A stretch of 64,000 bases of DNA from Auanema rhodensis (lineage: Eukaryota > Nematoda > Chromadorea > Rhabditida > Rhabditidae). Below, piece after piece: positions 39,098 through 50,119 of this stretch (position 1 is its first letter; each line of letters opens with the position of its first letter). The DNA lies in NCBI GenBank assembly GCA_964057225.1, contig OZ059896.1:16070501-16134500 (forward strand). Direction: 5' to 3'. Made by a program: the position numbers and the translations under genes. The notes beneath the pieces are model-generated. The model did not search any database. It saw only the letters and a list, made by a program, of their open reading frames with translations, and had not been told where the DNA came from.

Positions 39098-42000
39098 CCT
39101 CGGTGAATCTTCTGTTTAACCTGATTGATATTATGTAAAAATTGCACAATATAATCATTTACGAAGAAGAAGGGAAGCAAAAATCTGACATGAAGAGATG
39201 GATTTGCTGATTATTATCTGTCAAAAATCTCATAAAATAAGCTTTTTTACATTGAAAAATGAAATAAAACGGCGAAACGAAAGCCAACAATGCTTGTAAT
39301 AAGCAAATTCGTTAGCATTGTTGTGTATTGGAGAAACAAATAGAAAAAGTGACAAATTTCAAATTGGCTCATCTATACATATCTTATACGAGCAATAGAG
39401 AGTAAGAGAGTATGAAATAGAACAGAGAGAATGAGATACAGAGACTAGAGACTACGGAGAGAGAACGTATTAAGCAGGTCATTAAGAGAATTTATGAGAA
39501 AGCTTTAAGGTGATAATTGTATATGGAAGATTGTGACCAGAATAGCTTTTTTCAGGTCAAAAAAAAAACGAAATTCCTGGTTGGTCGAAACCAGAGCTTC
39601 ATCAGCTAGTTGGAAGAAAAAGAGGGACAGTTGGAAGAGCTAAGAAATTGGATCCGTAATTTCAAGGTTCAGACACAACATGAAGGCATCACATTCTCGC
39701 TATTGAAACAACATTCCTGGCATTTTTTCGAATGTTTATTATGTAATTGGATAAACATTTCTTAAAAATAGAATATTTAATGTTATTTCCCGTTAAAAAC
39801 GACAGGAAAGTTGTTACAAACAAGGCGTTAAAGTTGACAAAAAAAGCTCCACATATCGATAAGCGTTATTGAATAGAAAATGAATAGGTTTAGTAGATGA
39901 TAGAAGAATAAGAAAAAGTCACAAAAAAGTTAAAAATCATTGAAGGAATATGAGATGAACAAAAGAAAATGAAAGATAACAAAAGATTGATGTGTCAGTA
40001 TAAGTATGAATGTACATGTGGCTGTAGGTGGAGCATATTAGAGGCTATGACGTCAGCAAAATAAACTTTATTGTATGATGTGAAAGACTTTTAAAGAAAA
40101 TTATTTAAAGCATATGGTGTTATTTCAGAAAAAAATTTTTTTTCGTAGAAAAATTGGGGGTGGACGACCATGTAGCAACATCACCAGATGTGTTAGGATC
40201 GTCTTCTCTATCTCTCTTGCGTGGGCAATTCATCGTGACTCAATCAGCATGTCATAAAACTTGTGGCAAAAGTGATTTTAATAAAGCTTATATCAGCAAA
40301 ATTTTAAATAATTCGAATTATAGTTTAAATATTATTAAAAATTATTAATTAGAAGAAGAAAAAACTTTATATGTATGTATATCATTTTATTTTAAAATAG
40401 ATGATATAAGATGTAATTAACAATTGAAAAAAATGAAATATATGATTGAAATGAGAGCATAATTCAGTTAATTATCGTTTTAAAACCTTTTTTTTATTCA
40501 AAAAATAATAATTAAAAGTTCATTGAAACTTCATTTTCTCTTTATGAACTTATATAAATAATATAATTTTAGCTTTTGAACAAGTTGAAATAAGTTCATT
40601 CAAGCTCCAATAGTTGACACTTGGGTTTGAATTCTTTTTTTTTTAAATAAAAACCTCAACTAATTCATAAAAAAAAAACCTTTTTTCTTTTATTTCTTAT
40701 GCCTATACTTCTTCGTCTTCTTTTTATTGTGAGCAGTAGAAAGGGAAAAAAAAGAAAAAAAAAGGAAAACTGAATGTTTGAAACATAAATTGATTTTTAA
40801 AATCTAAAAAGTGTAGCCAGAGGGCATTTTAAGGACTAAAATTAACAAAAACTATGGCTTAGATAAGTTTGAAATTAAACTTAATTATCTTAAAATAAAG
40901 AAAAAGGTGATTGAAACTAGAAAATCTCAATTTTTTTGTTCTCTTAAATAAATGTTGAGGAATGTGCAACATCAAGCATCAGACGACAGAAGGTGTTGAA
41001 GTTTAAGCTTATAATTTGACACACTAGTTGCAACTTTAGCTAGCATGTCACATTCTCTTCATTTTTTATGATAAAAGCAATATACATATGTACATATGTA
41101 TATATAGAAATATGATAAATCAGATAAATATGAAATAAATTGAGATTGAAGTACATATTTGAAAAAAAAACGTAAAAATACGATTGCTTACAAGATAATT
41201 CTGAAAGCCAGATCCGTTTTGTATAATTGAAGTAACATGTCTGACAATTAGTTTCAGTTAAACTTGTAAGACATACATCATCAGTTCATTTAATTAAATT
41301 GTCAACACAAAGTTGCAACATGACTGAGCTAAACTTAAGGCTTTTCGTTTCAGTTCACTCGCTTCAAACTTCAGTCTTTTGCGACATGGTATGGTTATTC
41401 AACTCATTTAGAAGGTTTGTCACAGAACATCAAACTAACTAACTAGACAAAGAACTAACGAACTAAAACTTTCAACGTTTTCCTCACATTATCATGGTCA
41501 GAGTCATGAAGTATACACAAAAGTATACTATTTAGTAGGAAGTAAACGACAACTAGAAAATGAGAAAAAATGGTCTTAACAAGATATTTACTAATTATAT
41601 TTTTCTTTAAAGAAGGTCGAAGATTAGCTTCCTTTTTTTTCTGAATTTCAGGAAAATATTTTTAGAATTTCTACTCTGTATAAATAAAAACATTTTTTTA
41701 TATGTAAATAATTTGAAAAAAATAATATTAATTATAATCATTATTATAAAAAAACAGTTTTAGAGGAATGAAAATGGAAGTTTTAATAAAACTTAAAATA
41801 TTTGAAAAAGTAAATATTGAGTTATTAGAAATTTGAAATTTAATATAAAGTTAAATAAGCATAATATATAAATTAGTATAATTAAAGTAAAGTTTATCTT
41901 TTTTTTTACCGCATAAAGTTGGAAAAAATGTATTATTATAACATCTCAAATATGATAAAATAATAAAATAATGTTATAAAGGAAGTTATATAAATTAATA

Positions 42001-42573
42001 AAAATATTATTATTAAACTTTATGTTTTCTGAAATATAATGTATTAAAGCGTAAAATCGTAAAGCATAATAATGGAGCATAAGCAGCATGCTGGAACAAC
42101 TTCAAAGTAAAGTTATAAAGTCAAGGAAGTTGAAGTATTTACCCATAAACACTTAGCACATGAATAAATTCATTTTTTGTGTCTGTTCTTTATTCCTTTT
42201 ATATAAAAAAATATAATTAATAATCAAATAAAATAACAGACAAAAGTAAATAAAGCATATGTTATATAAAGAAAATTACCATATACTATAATAGAATTTT
42301 AATATTTTTATAATATTAATTATTTGATTTTATAACTTTAGAAAATCTCTATACTTATATGTCAAAAAGAAATTTTGGTATATACAAGCATATTACTAGA
42401 AGACAAGTAACAACACTGTTGAAGACGACCAGAACGAAGACTCTGACGACGACGTTGTTGGTTTGCGGATTTTAAATCAAATTCTTGGAATCTACATTAA
42501 TCTTTTCGTATAGAAAACATAAATAATGTATTTCTATATGTTGGGTTTATTTCGCTTCCTTTGCTTACCTCCG

Positions 42574-42617
<44 letters not shown>

Positions 42618-44770
42618 TTGTCTTCTGTTATATAGAAAAGAGAACAAAAAATCCTAAATATGGCTTAGTTATTTCTGAGAAAAACCACAAATTTGGTGAA
42701 AAAAACTGCCGTCAAACACAAAAAGCAAATAGTTGTAGATGCAAAATCTTGATCTGTGTATGGATATAACATATCTAGACATGTATATGTACATACAGCT
42801 GAATGAGAAGAAGACAGTTGGAAAAAAAGAAAATGAAGAGAATGAGTAGTTGATGTAGGTACTATAAGCTAAGAAGGAAATAGAAAAAGGATGAAGGCAA
42901 TCTTAAAGAAAAGATCCATTGAAAGCTGGTTAAGACGGCAGATTGGAAGTTGCACTGCTGGAAATTGACAGAAAATGAAAGAAAAATGGTTGTAATCGGC
43001 TTATTTGATTGTTTCTATGCTGCATGATCAAGCATGAAGTGCATGAAATCATCATCATATGAAGCTACTGACTAAGAAGCAGAACTAAAAAGAAAAAAGT
43101 AGGCGAAACAAGAGCGGAAGGCACGTGATGAATATGAAAAGAGTGAGACAAATAGTGGTTTGAGGTTTGATACATCCGTATTGACTCCTTTTAGCCCCGT
43201 CAAGCCTTCGTCCCACTCCTATCCTTATTCCTCTTCGTTGCCTTGCCAGCTCAGCTTTTCACAATTCCCCGGAGTCCGTTGTCGCAAGTCCCGTCTGTAG
43301 CTTTCACGAGCGCCGTGACGTAGTGGGAGCTTCATACAAGCACTCTCACATACACATGCACACACTCATACTCACATACACAGGCACATGCACATTGACA
43401 TCAGTGTGGTTAGGATACGATGAAGAAGAAGCAGACGACTCAGGAGTCGAAATGAAGAAGCAGTGGGAAGAGCTTTGAATCATATCTCTCTCTATGAAAC
43501 CCCCCCCCCCTCTTTCTCTCTCTCTCTCTTTCTCTCGTTCTCTTAATATTTAGACAGAGATATTTGTTCCAACATTTGATTCTTGAACAATAAAAACTAA
43601 TAGACCATATACTAATTTCTCATCAATTTTCAAGATTTTGGTAACTTTATTCATTATTTTCATTGTAAAAAACTTTAAAAATCACAGTTTTATCGAAAGT
43701 ATTGTACATTTTAACAAATTTAAGTTTAAACTTTGAAATTTTTATTTTATTATATTATGTGCTTATGCTCTCACAATTGTTCAAAAAAATTTTTTTTTAA
43801 ATTTTACTTCGTCGTATTCCATATTGTTTTTTCTAAATTTTTTATAAAATATTTTATTAAATAATTACTAATTATCATCAATGGAATATATAAAGCTTTA
43901 TTCAAGTTTATGAATAAATTAGCATAAAATCAAAATCAAAGAACTATTTGATGTCTCATCTGTCTATCTGTGTATGAGTCAATTTTCATATGAAGAATGG
44001 CAGAAGAAGGGGAGGAGAGAAGCCAGTAGTCAGTGTAAACGTTTCGACGTCAAGTTTTTTAATGTTCTAACATAAGAACAGAGAGAGCACTTGCACATCC
44101 ATATATATATATATTCAGATATACATGTATATAAGCTTATATGTTTTATCAGAATAAGTTTGTAAAGTTTTAAATATTCTAAATACCTTGATGATTTTGA
44201 TAAGCAATAAAATTGTTTTATTTATTGCAAAGAAGCAAGAAAAATTTGTTAAAAATCAAATAAAAGCAAGAGAACAAATACAGATTTCTTGTTTCTTATT
44301 TCGAAATTCTAACGAATTTTCAGTAGAAATACAGAAAATATTGAAACTCCAAGACTTATGTATGGTAAATGTTATATTCAGAAATATAGATTTTATGAAA
44401 ATTAAATAGTAAATATGAATAAAAATACAATATAACAGAACCGTTTATCAAACAAAATATAGGAAACTCAGTTATAGGAGAAGACAAAAAAAAAGAGGAA
44501 TAAAGAAGAAATATCAAGTTGACATGATTCGTTTCAATGCTGCTTTAATCTCTTTCTTGTTATTATTGTTTGTTTGTTTGTTTTCTTTTATGTTGTTGTT
44601 GTTGTTGTTATGAGACTGTTGACATTACATGTGAATTCGTGTATGTGAGTTTGTGAGTGAGTGAGTGTGTAAGTATATGTATATATACTTATAGATAGTA
44701 ACAAGAAAAAAGCGTACGTATCTGTCAATGTATGAATTTTGTGGGATGTGGGGGATTCTCTTTTCTTCTG
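38590..44770. other. long gene-poor region with a few coding-like islands
   Basis: Mostly AT-rich with CT tracts (39058-39093, 42575-42611). GC-richer islands at 40145-40275, 42415-42470 and 43190-43480 contain short open frames next to splice-like signals, but strand and connections are not settled (see findings). No complete gene can be supported. Confidence 0.5.
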
Positions 44771-44775
44771 GAAGT

Positions 44776-45224
44776 CTAGGCATCGAAAATTCGGCAAAAC
44801 TTGAAACGACAAGCGTATCCTTAAATAAAATAATATTATATTATATGTAGACATGTTATAGACACCTGACTTACGTTTCAATTGCTCGCCGCTTCGTCGA
44901 AGTCTTGGAGCTGTCTCGTCACGATTAAGACCATCTATCAAAGCGGCAACTTCATCATCTTCTCCGTAGTACGGCCTCAATTCTCGGTCATGTCCTAACA
45001 TTCGATAGAGAGATACCGAATATGGAAAACTCTGAAAATGCTGAGAATCATACGTATTGATATAGTTACCACATTTAGCTCAAGCCAAAGCACAAAAGAC
45101 AAGAACGTACCCGAGCTTGACGAAGCACGGCTGTTGCGCTATCATCATCAGAAGAGGATGTAGCCATGGAAGTGCCAATGAACAAGGCTGCAATCACGAT
45201 GAATAATCCGTTAAACCAATGCAT
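44776..45224 (-). CDS. neuropeptide precursor with C-terminal Cys-ring peptide
   Basis: Three exons 5'->3': 45111-45224, 44875-45031, 44776-44819; 315 nt, 104 aa. The ATG at 45224 follows a gtttttgcag acceptor by five bases. A signal peptide is clear (MHWFNGLFIVIAALFIGTSM), then an acidic propeptide. Basic cleavage sites follow: a possible RR (APRLRR) and a KR made across the last splice junction (GEQLKR). The mature C-terminal peptide would be YACRFKFCRIFDA, directly before the stop. Its two Cys bracket four residues (C-RFKF-C), a size suited to one disulphide ring. No terminal Gly, so no amidation is expected. The pattern CxFKxC resembles arthropod CNMamide (CHFKIC) and the aromatic-Lys-aromatic ring of urotensin II; homology is not established. 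I do not recognise a named nematode nlp gene. Confidence 0.85.
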
Positions 45225-45231
45225 TTTACCT
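45225..45231 (-). other. likely spliced-leader acceptor of the neuropeptide gene
   Basis: Minus-strand gtttttgcag|GTAAA-ATG: a consensus nematode acceptor five bases before the start codon, the usual position of SL addition. Confidence 0.55.
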
Positions 45232-46570
45232 GCAAAAACGGTTGAAAAGTAAATGAAGAAGACGAAGGCAAAGTAAAAAATGAAAAAAACTGAAGTCAAA
45301 ACGTCGTTGGAAATATAGGAAAGGGTCATTATACATAGAGTTTTGTCATTTTCAGCCATTTACTATAAACAAATAGTCAAAGGAATAAATTTCAAAGATG
45401 AAAAAAAGCCTAAAAAAGCACTGAAAACATAAAATGAACAAGAAGACAATTGAAAATCCTAATTATTAGAATTATAGAGAGGGAACATCGATGTGTGAAG
45501 TACAAAATTGGAGGACAACTGTCTTTTCTTTGATATTAACGAAGTTTTGCAAAGAAAAAAAATTATATATCAAGATGATTAGGTGGATGTGATATTATCT
45601 TTATGTTAATGAAAAGTGCGATGATATTAATTATATGATATAGTTAAAGATGTTTATTCGGCTATAAATTCTGTACATTATTCTATAAACTATTTCATTT
45701 TTTTCATTGATTATAATGAAACTGTAGTAATATGAATTTCAATTTTAAACCTTATTCTATAGTTTTTGATGGCTTTTCTCAGTATTTTGCATATTAAACT
45801 AATCAAAATGAAGAAAATAATCAGAAGATGAAGAATCAGAAGATGAAGAATTAGAAGATGAAGAATCAGATGCAGAAAAAGAATAAGAAGCTGAAAAGGG
45901 ATTGAGTTCTATAGATTAGGATATTGGCTGACTTCTCCAATTGTACACATTTTGAGATGAAGGTTAAATGAAAGCGGAAAAAAAGAACTAAAATAAGTTG
46001 AAGTTTGAAATAGAAAACAAAAAACTTCAAGAGTTTCCTCATCTAAATCATCTTCCTCAAGACGCCACGATGACGATGATTAGATGTCTGATTTTACAGA
46101 AGTATATGCATATTCATTAGTTAGAGATTATTTTATTATTTTGTCGATAAATTAATAAATTTCTACAGTTTCGTATATAGATGTAAATCTTTTTTTTCCA
46201 ATTTTTGTTATCTTTCTCATAAACCAGACAAAACAAAGTAAAAGAAGAGACAGAAGAAGTAACAGCTTGATTGTTGATTCGGTTGCTCAATCATGCATTA
46301 TACTCTTCTTCAAAGCGAAAATATTTATAAAACAATGAATATACTGAGAAAAGTGAAGACGAGAATAGCTTTATGGCAGATCTTTTCTACTAATTGTTAT
46401 AATAAATTTATATTTTATAGTTAAAAAGGCAAAATAAACAAAAAAAGATAAATCTACTGAAATACTTAAATGAATTATCACTTTTAATCTTCAAACAAGT
46501 ATTGTATTTTTCTCAAATTTCAATATATCTTTTGGGTTTAAAAGTTCAGAAAAAATACAAAATAGTTAAA

Positions 46571-48178
46571 TTAAGGAAATATATCCTTCAAATTCAAGTG
46601 AGATACAACACGGCAGCAACATCGATGATTATGGCCACGAGGACGATATCGTGTACGTCGACGATAAGATGGGACAGCAGTATCATAGGCTCAATTTCAG
46701 GATGAATGTATTGCTCGATTGAAGGACGCAACCTGCATATACATTTGTAAATGTTATGTTGTGAAGTCAACGACTGATGATAGCTACACGTCGTCGCAGA
46801 TGACTGATTCTGAATGCAGCTGAACCTTTTCGTTGAACGGAATGATGGATGAGTGGAAAGGGATCTATTCTACTAATAAAGTAAAACTACTTCTATACAA
46901 AGTTTTAAAATTCAAATATCCGCCTACTGTAAGTTGACATAATGAAAGAAAAAAAGGAAAAATGAAAAGCTATGAGGAAAGAGAGGAGTTTGCTTCGTAT
47001 GTGAGTTGGATATATAGTATATAAAGATGAATGGTGGTAACAAAATGATAGAGAATATATCAAACTTATACGTATAGTTAATTAGAAATGAATGTATAGT
47101 TAAATGGGGAATTTTACAAAGATTTTAAAAATTTTATAGTTTAAATATGTATAATAAGGAATATTATACTATTCACATATTTAGCATATTACTGTATATT
47201 ACAATGCTAAATATAACTTTCAGCAAGAAAAAAATTTTCCTTTTAATAAAATTGAAAAAAAAAACGATTTTCATTAACAACACTCATCATGTTTAATGAG
47301 GATTAGGTTAGGTGATGAAGCTTAAGTAGGAGGTGGGAAAGCTACATCAACTTATATACTATACATACATACATACATATATTAAATAATCAACCGCTCA
47401 ATAGGTCATTATATTTTAAAATAAAAGGTGTAGGCGTGACGTTTCACGTAAATTACGTCAATTAGCTCAATTGACTTGAATCATTTGTTATCACCACCCT
47501 CCCCTTCCCTCATCCCTCATAACTTTATGTATGAATTCAGAACATAGCATATTCGTGGAACTGAGCTGATTGAACTGAATCAATTAGTCCGAACGTCAAT
47601 TATGCAAAACTCAAAAAATAATAATTTTAAAATAAAAATAATATTTTCTTATTTAATTAAATGTTTTAATATAATATAGTTAACTCAATTACAATAAATA
47701 TTTATTTATTTTAGTTAATTTAACAAATTTTAAGAATATTATTATAAAACTGATAATTCGTATTAAAAATCAAAAAAAAATAGTTTTTTAATAACATTTG
47801 AAAACTGTTGAATAATAAGAAAATAGTAAACTTTACACTAAAGATAAAGAAAAAGAAGTTAAGAAGAATATTTGAAAAAGTATTAAAAAAAGAAAAAAGA
47901 AATATTAATTTCTTAAACTAATTAATAGGCCACGCTTTACCAGATTGGGAAAATTATGAAGATGATGAAAAAAGTAAACAATTATAAAATTACATTTGTT
48001 ATAATTAAATAAATTATAATAATCTTGGTATTCTATGTTTGCTTTAACTCGGCTGGCAAGACCGTTCTCATGGTTGTGAATAAGGTCGCTCATTCCAATA
48101 CAAGTTGACAAACATAAATGGAATTCACATGTAAATGAGTTAGATATTACCTTGAAGTACGTTTTCTTCATCATCCAT
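46571..48178 (-). CDS. candidate small basic protein, three exons
   Basis: Model: 48151-48178 (MDDEENVLQ), 46790-46864 and 46571-46689, joining in phase to a 73-aa protein. Exon 2 encodes DPFPLIHHSVQRKGSAAFRI then SHLRR. Exon 3 encodes PYDTAVPSYRRRTRYRPRG then HNHRCCCRVVSHL. Exons 2 and 3 are GC-richer than the flanks and use CGT-type codons, as real exons here do. Weak points: the exon 3 acceptor (aaattgag) is poor, the first intron is 1.3 kb, and an alternative acceptor at 46733 gives a short ending (VASFNRAIHSS). The plus strand also has short open frames over the same bases. Not recognised as a known family. Confidence 0.3.
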
Positions 48179-48597
48179 CCTATTCTCTTCGAAAACTCAA
48201 AATATTGCTGTAGCAATAACAACAGTAGCAGCAGCTGTAGCAACTCCATCTATAGACATCGTATGTTTTTCATATTTTTATTTATAATTCCCTAAATTTA
48301 AACTTTTTTAAAAAATAAAATCTTTAAAAAATTATATCTTGTGTCTGAATTTCTTTTCAATTTTACATTTTCTTAAATTGTTTAACAATCGAAGAAAATG
48401 AGAAATTCTTTAAAAAATGATAATTTCTTTCTGGTCAAACTACGATACTAATCATATTTTTATAAATGATACCAATCCTGTACAAGAAATTCATGTTATT
48501 GATTTCAAATGAAAATTATCCCCAAATCTTTATGTGCTTTTTTCATTATTTTTATTTAAAATCTGTAAATTGCCTAATTGTTTTTAATTTAAGTTAA

Positions 48598-48837
48598 ATG
48601 AAAAAGAAGAGCATTGGACTACGTACAAGGAGCACCCAAAAGCCTACATCAAGTAAGTCACTTACCTGTACAGCATGTATTGATTCAATTTTGATTCCCT
48701 AACTCTATGCATTCTCTTATCTTTTTCATTTCTCAGCTTTTATTTTTAAATTTTGCAAACACCCGCCAAAACTTCCTGCAGGCTTATATGAAAACCACGC
48801 AGTTCCAGGGCGTTCGAACAGGCTTTATGAGCCATAG
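48598..48837 (+). CDS. candidate two-exon small ORF or 5' exons of the EGF-like gene
   Basis: A taatttaag acceptor stands just before ATG at 48598. Exon 48598-48652 ends at gtaagt; exon 2 starts at 48782 after cctgcag. In frame this gives 36 residues (MKKKSIGLRTRSTQKPTS, then SLYENHAVPGRSNRLYEP) and a stop. A second frame through the same splice (LDYVQGAPKSLHQ then AYMKTTQFQGVRTG) is also open and ends at a gtactt donor. Neither frame joins the EGF-gene exon at 50114 in phase, so these may be its untranslated exons. Strong splice sites and higher GC are seen; coding status is unresolved. Confidence 0.3.
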
Positions 48838-50119
48838 AGCGGGAACATGGTACTTCTGTGTTCCATCGGTCGTTTCGACAATTTTTTGTTCTCATCTCAT
48901 CATTTTTCAATGCTCTTTTCTCTCGTCCTGAGTATCTCACTAGCCACCGTCTATTTTTTTCAAATCTAAGAGTTGTACGGTTATCTGTACTGTTTGTTTC
49001 AGCTTCAATTTCGTACTCTTCTCTCTCCCCTATTCTCTCCTTTCCACTTATTTCTCAATAATATTAGTTTATATTTAAATTCAATGTTAATATTTTTATC
49101 AAAATCATTCTTCAAAGTAAGCAATATAATAATAATAATAATTAACAGTTATATGTCGTATTCGCACTTAATACATTGTGCTAGAATCCAGGTAATGTTT
49201 GTTTAGTCACGAATTTCTCTTTATCTTTAATTAAACTTCCGCTTACTATTCGTCTTGCTTACTCTTGGTTCTTCCCTATGCACTGCGTATTTCGTTGAAA
49301 CTTAAACTTACTTATTTTTTCTTGTCCTTTATTAATATTGAAGTATTTTATTTTTGACTTCGCCTGTATACATCGTGATTCATCTGAGCAGTATTCCATC
49401 TTCGACTATTTTGATCGTTAATCTGATGCTTATGGTTCTGATTCGTCAGCCTTCTCGAAGAAAAAAATTCTGAATATGTTTTTCGTAACGTACTTTTTAA
49501 AAGAAATATATATATACGTGAGGTGTAGACGGGTCTGGTTAAGATACGAAAGTACCCGCAACCCATTATTCTTTGCAGAGCTTTCAAATTAAAAAAAAAA
49601 AATTTTTTTTACTAAAATCACTAATCTAAGACTATATATATATTTTAACTGTCTGACTCAGAAAATACCTTTTTTTTCCGAAAACTAATAGAACTGACGT
49701 TTGTTTTCTCATTTTGAACAAAAGATTCATGACATTATCAAGGTGTTAGATAAAAATAGGACAGGATAGTACTCGATGAGCTATGACAAATTTGGCTACA
49801 TGCCTGCCATGCTTTATCATCATGATATTCATCTATCTTAATAATTTGCAAATGTTTTGACCATTATACAGCTAAAACTGTGTTTTAGTTGACATACACT
49901 GAATGTGTGATCGTCTAGTAGCTTACTGATTCATCCTTGCCGTTTGAAATTGTCTTTGTGATACCGCTCTTTTCATGGTTATTCTCAAATATAGTTATGA
50001 ATATTATTGATATCAGAGTATGAATGCATTCTTAAGTACATTTTAGCTACTCATTTCATTATTTTTCTATTTTATAGATAATTGAAAATTAAAATAAATG
50101 ATCATTCTTATAGAATACA

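Noticed and set aside
43280-43340. GC-rich segment considered as a tRNA gene
   Set aside because: No A-box/B-box pair or cloverleaf arms could be drawn on either strand.
47905-48249. 114-codon minus-strand frame starting MELLQLLLLL, signal-peptide-like
   Set aside because: The Leu run comes from a CAG/CTG-like tract, and the frame crosses a good donor at 48150 into AT-rich intron. Only the first part might be exonic, in another frame.
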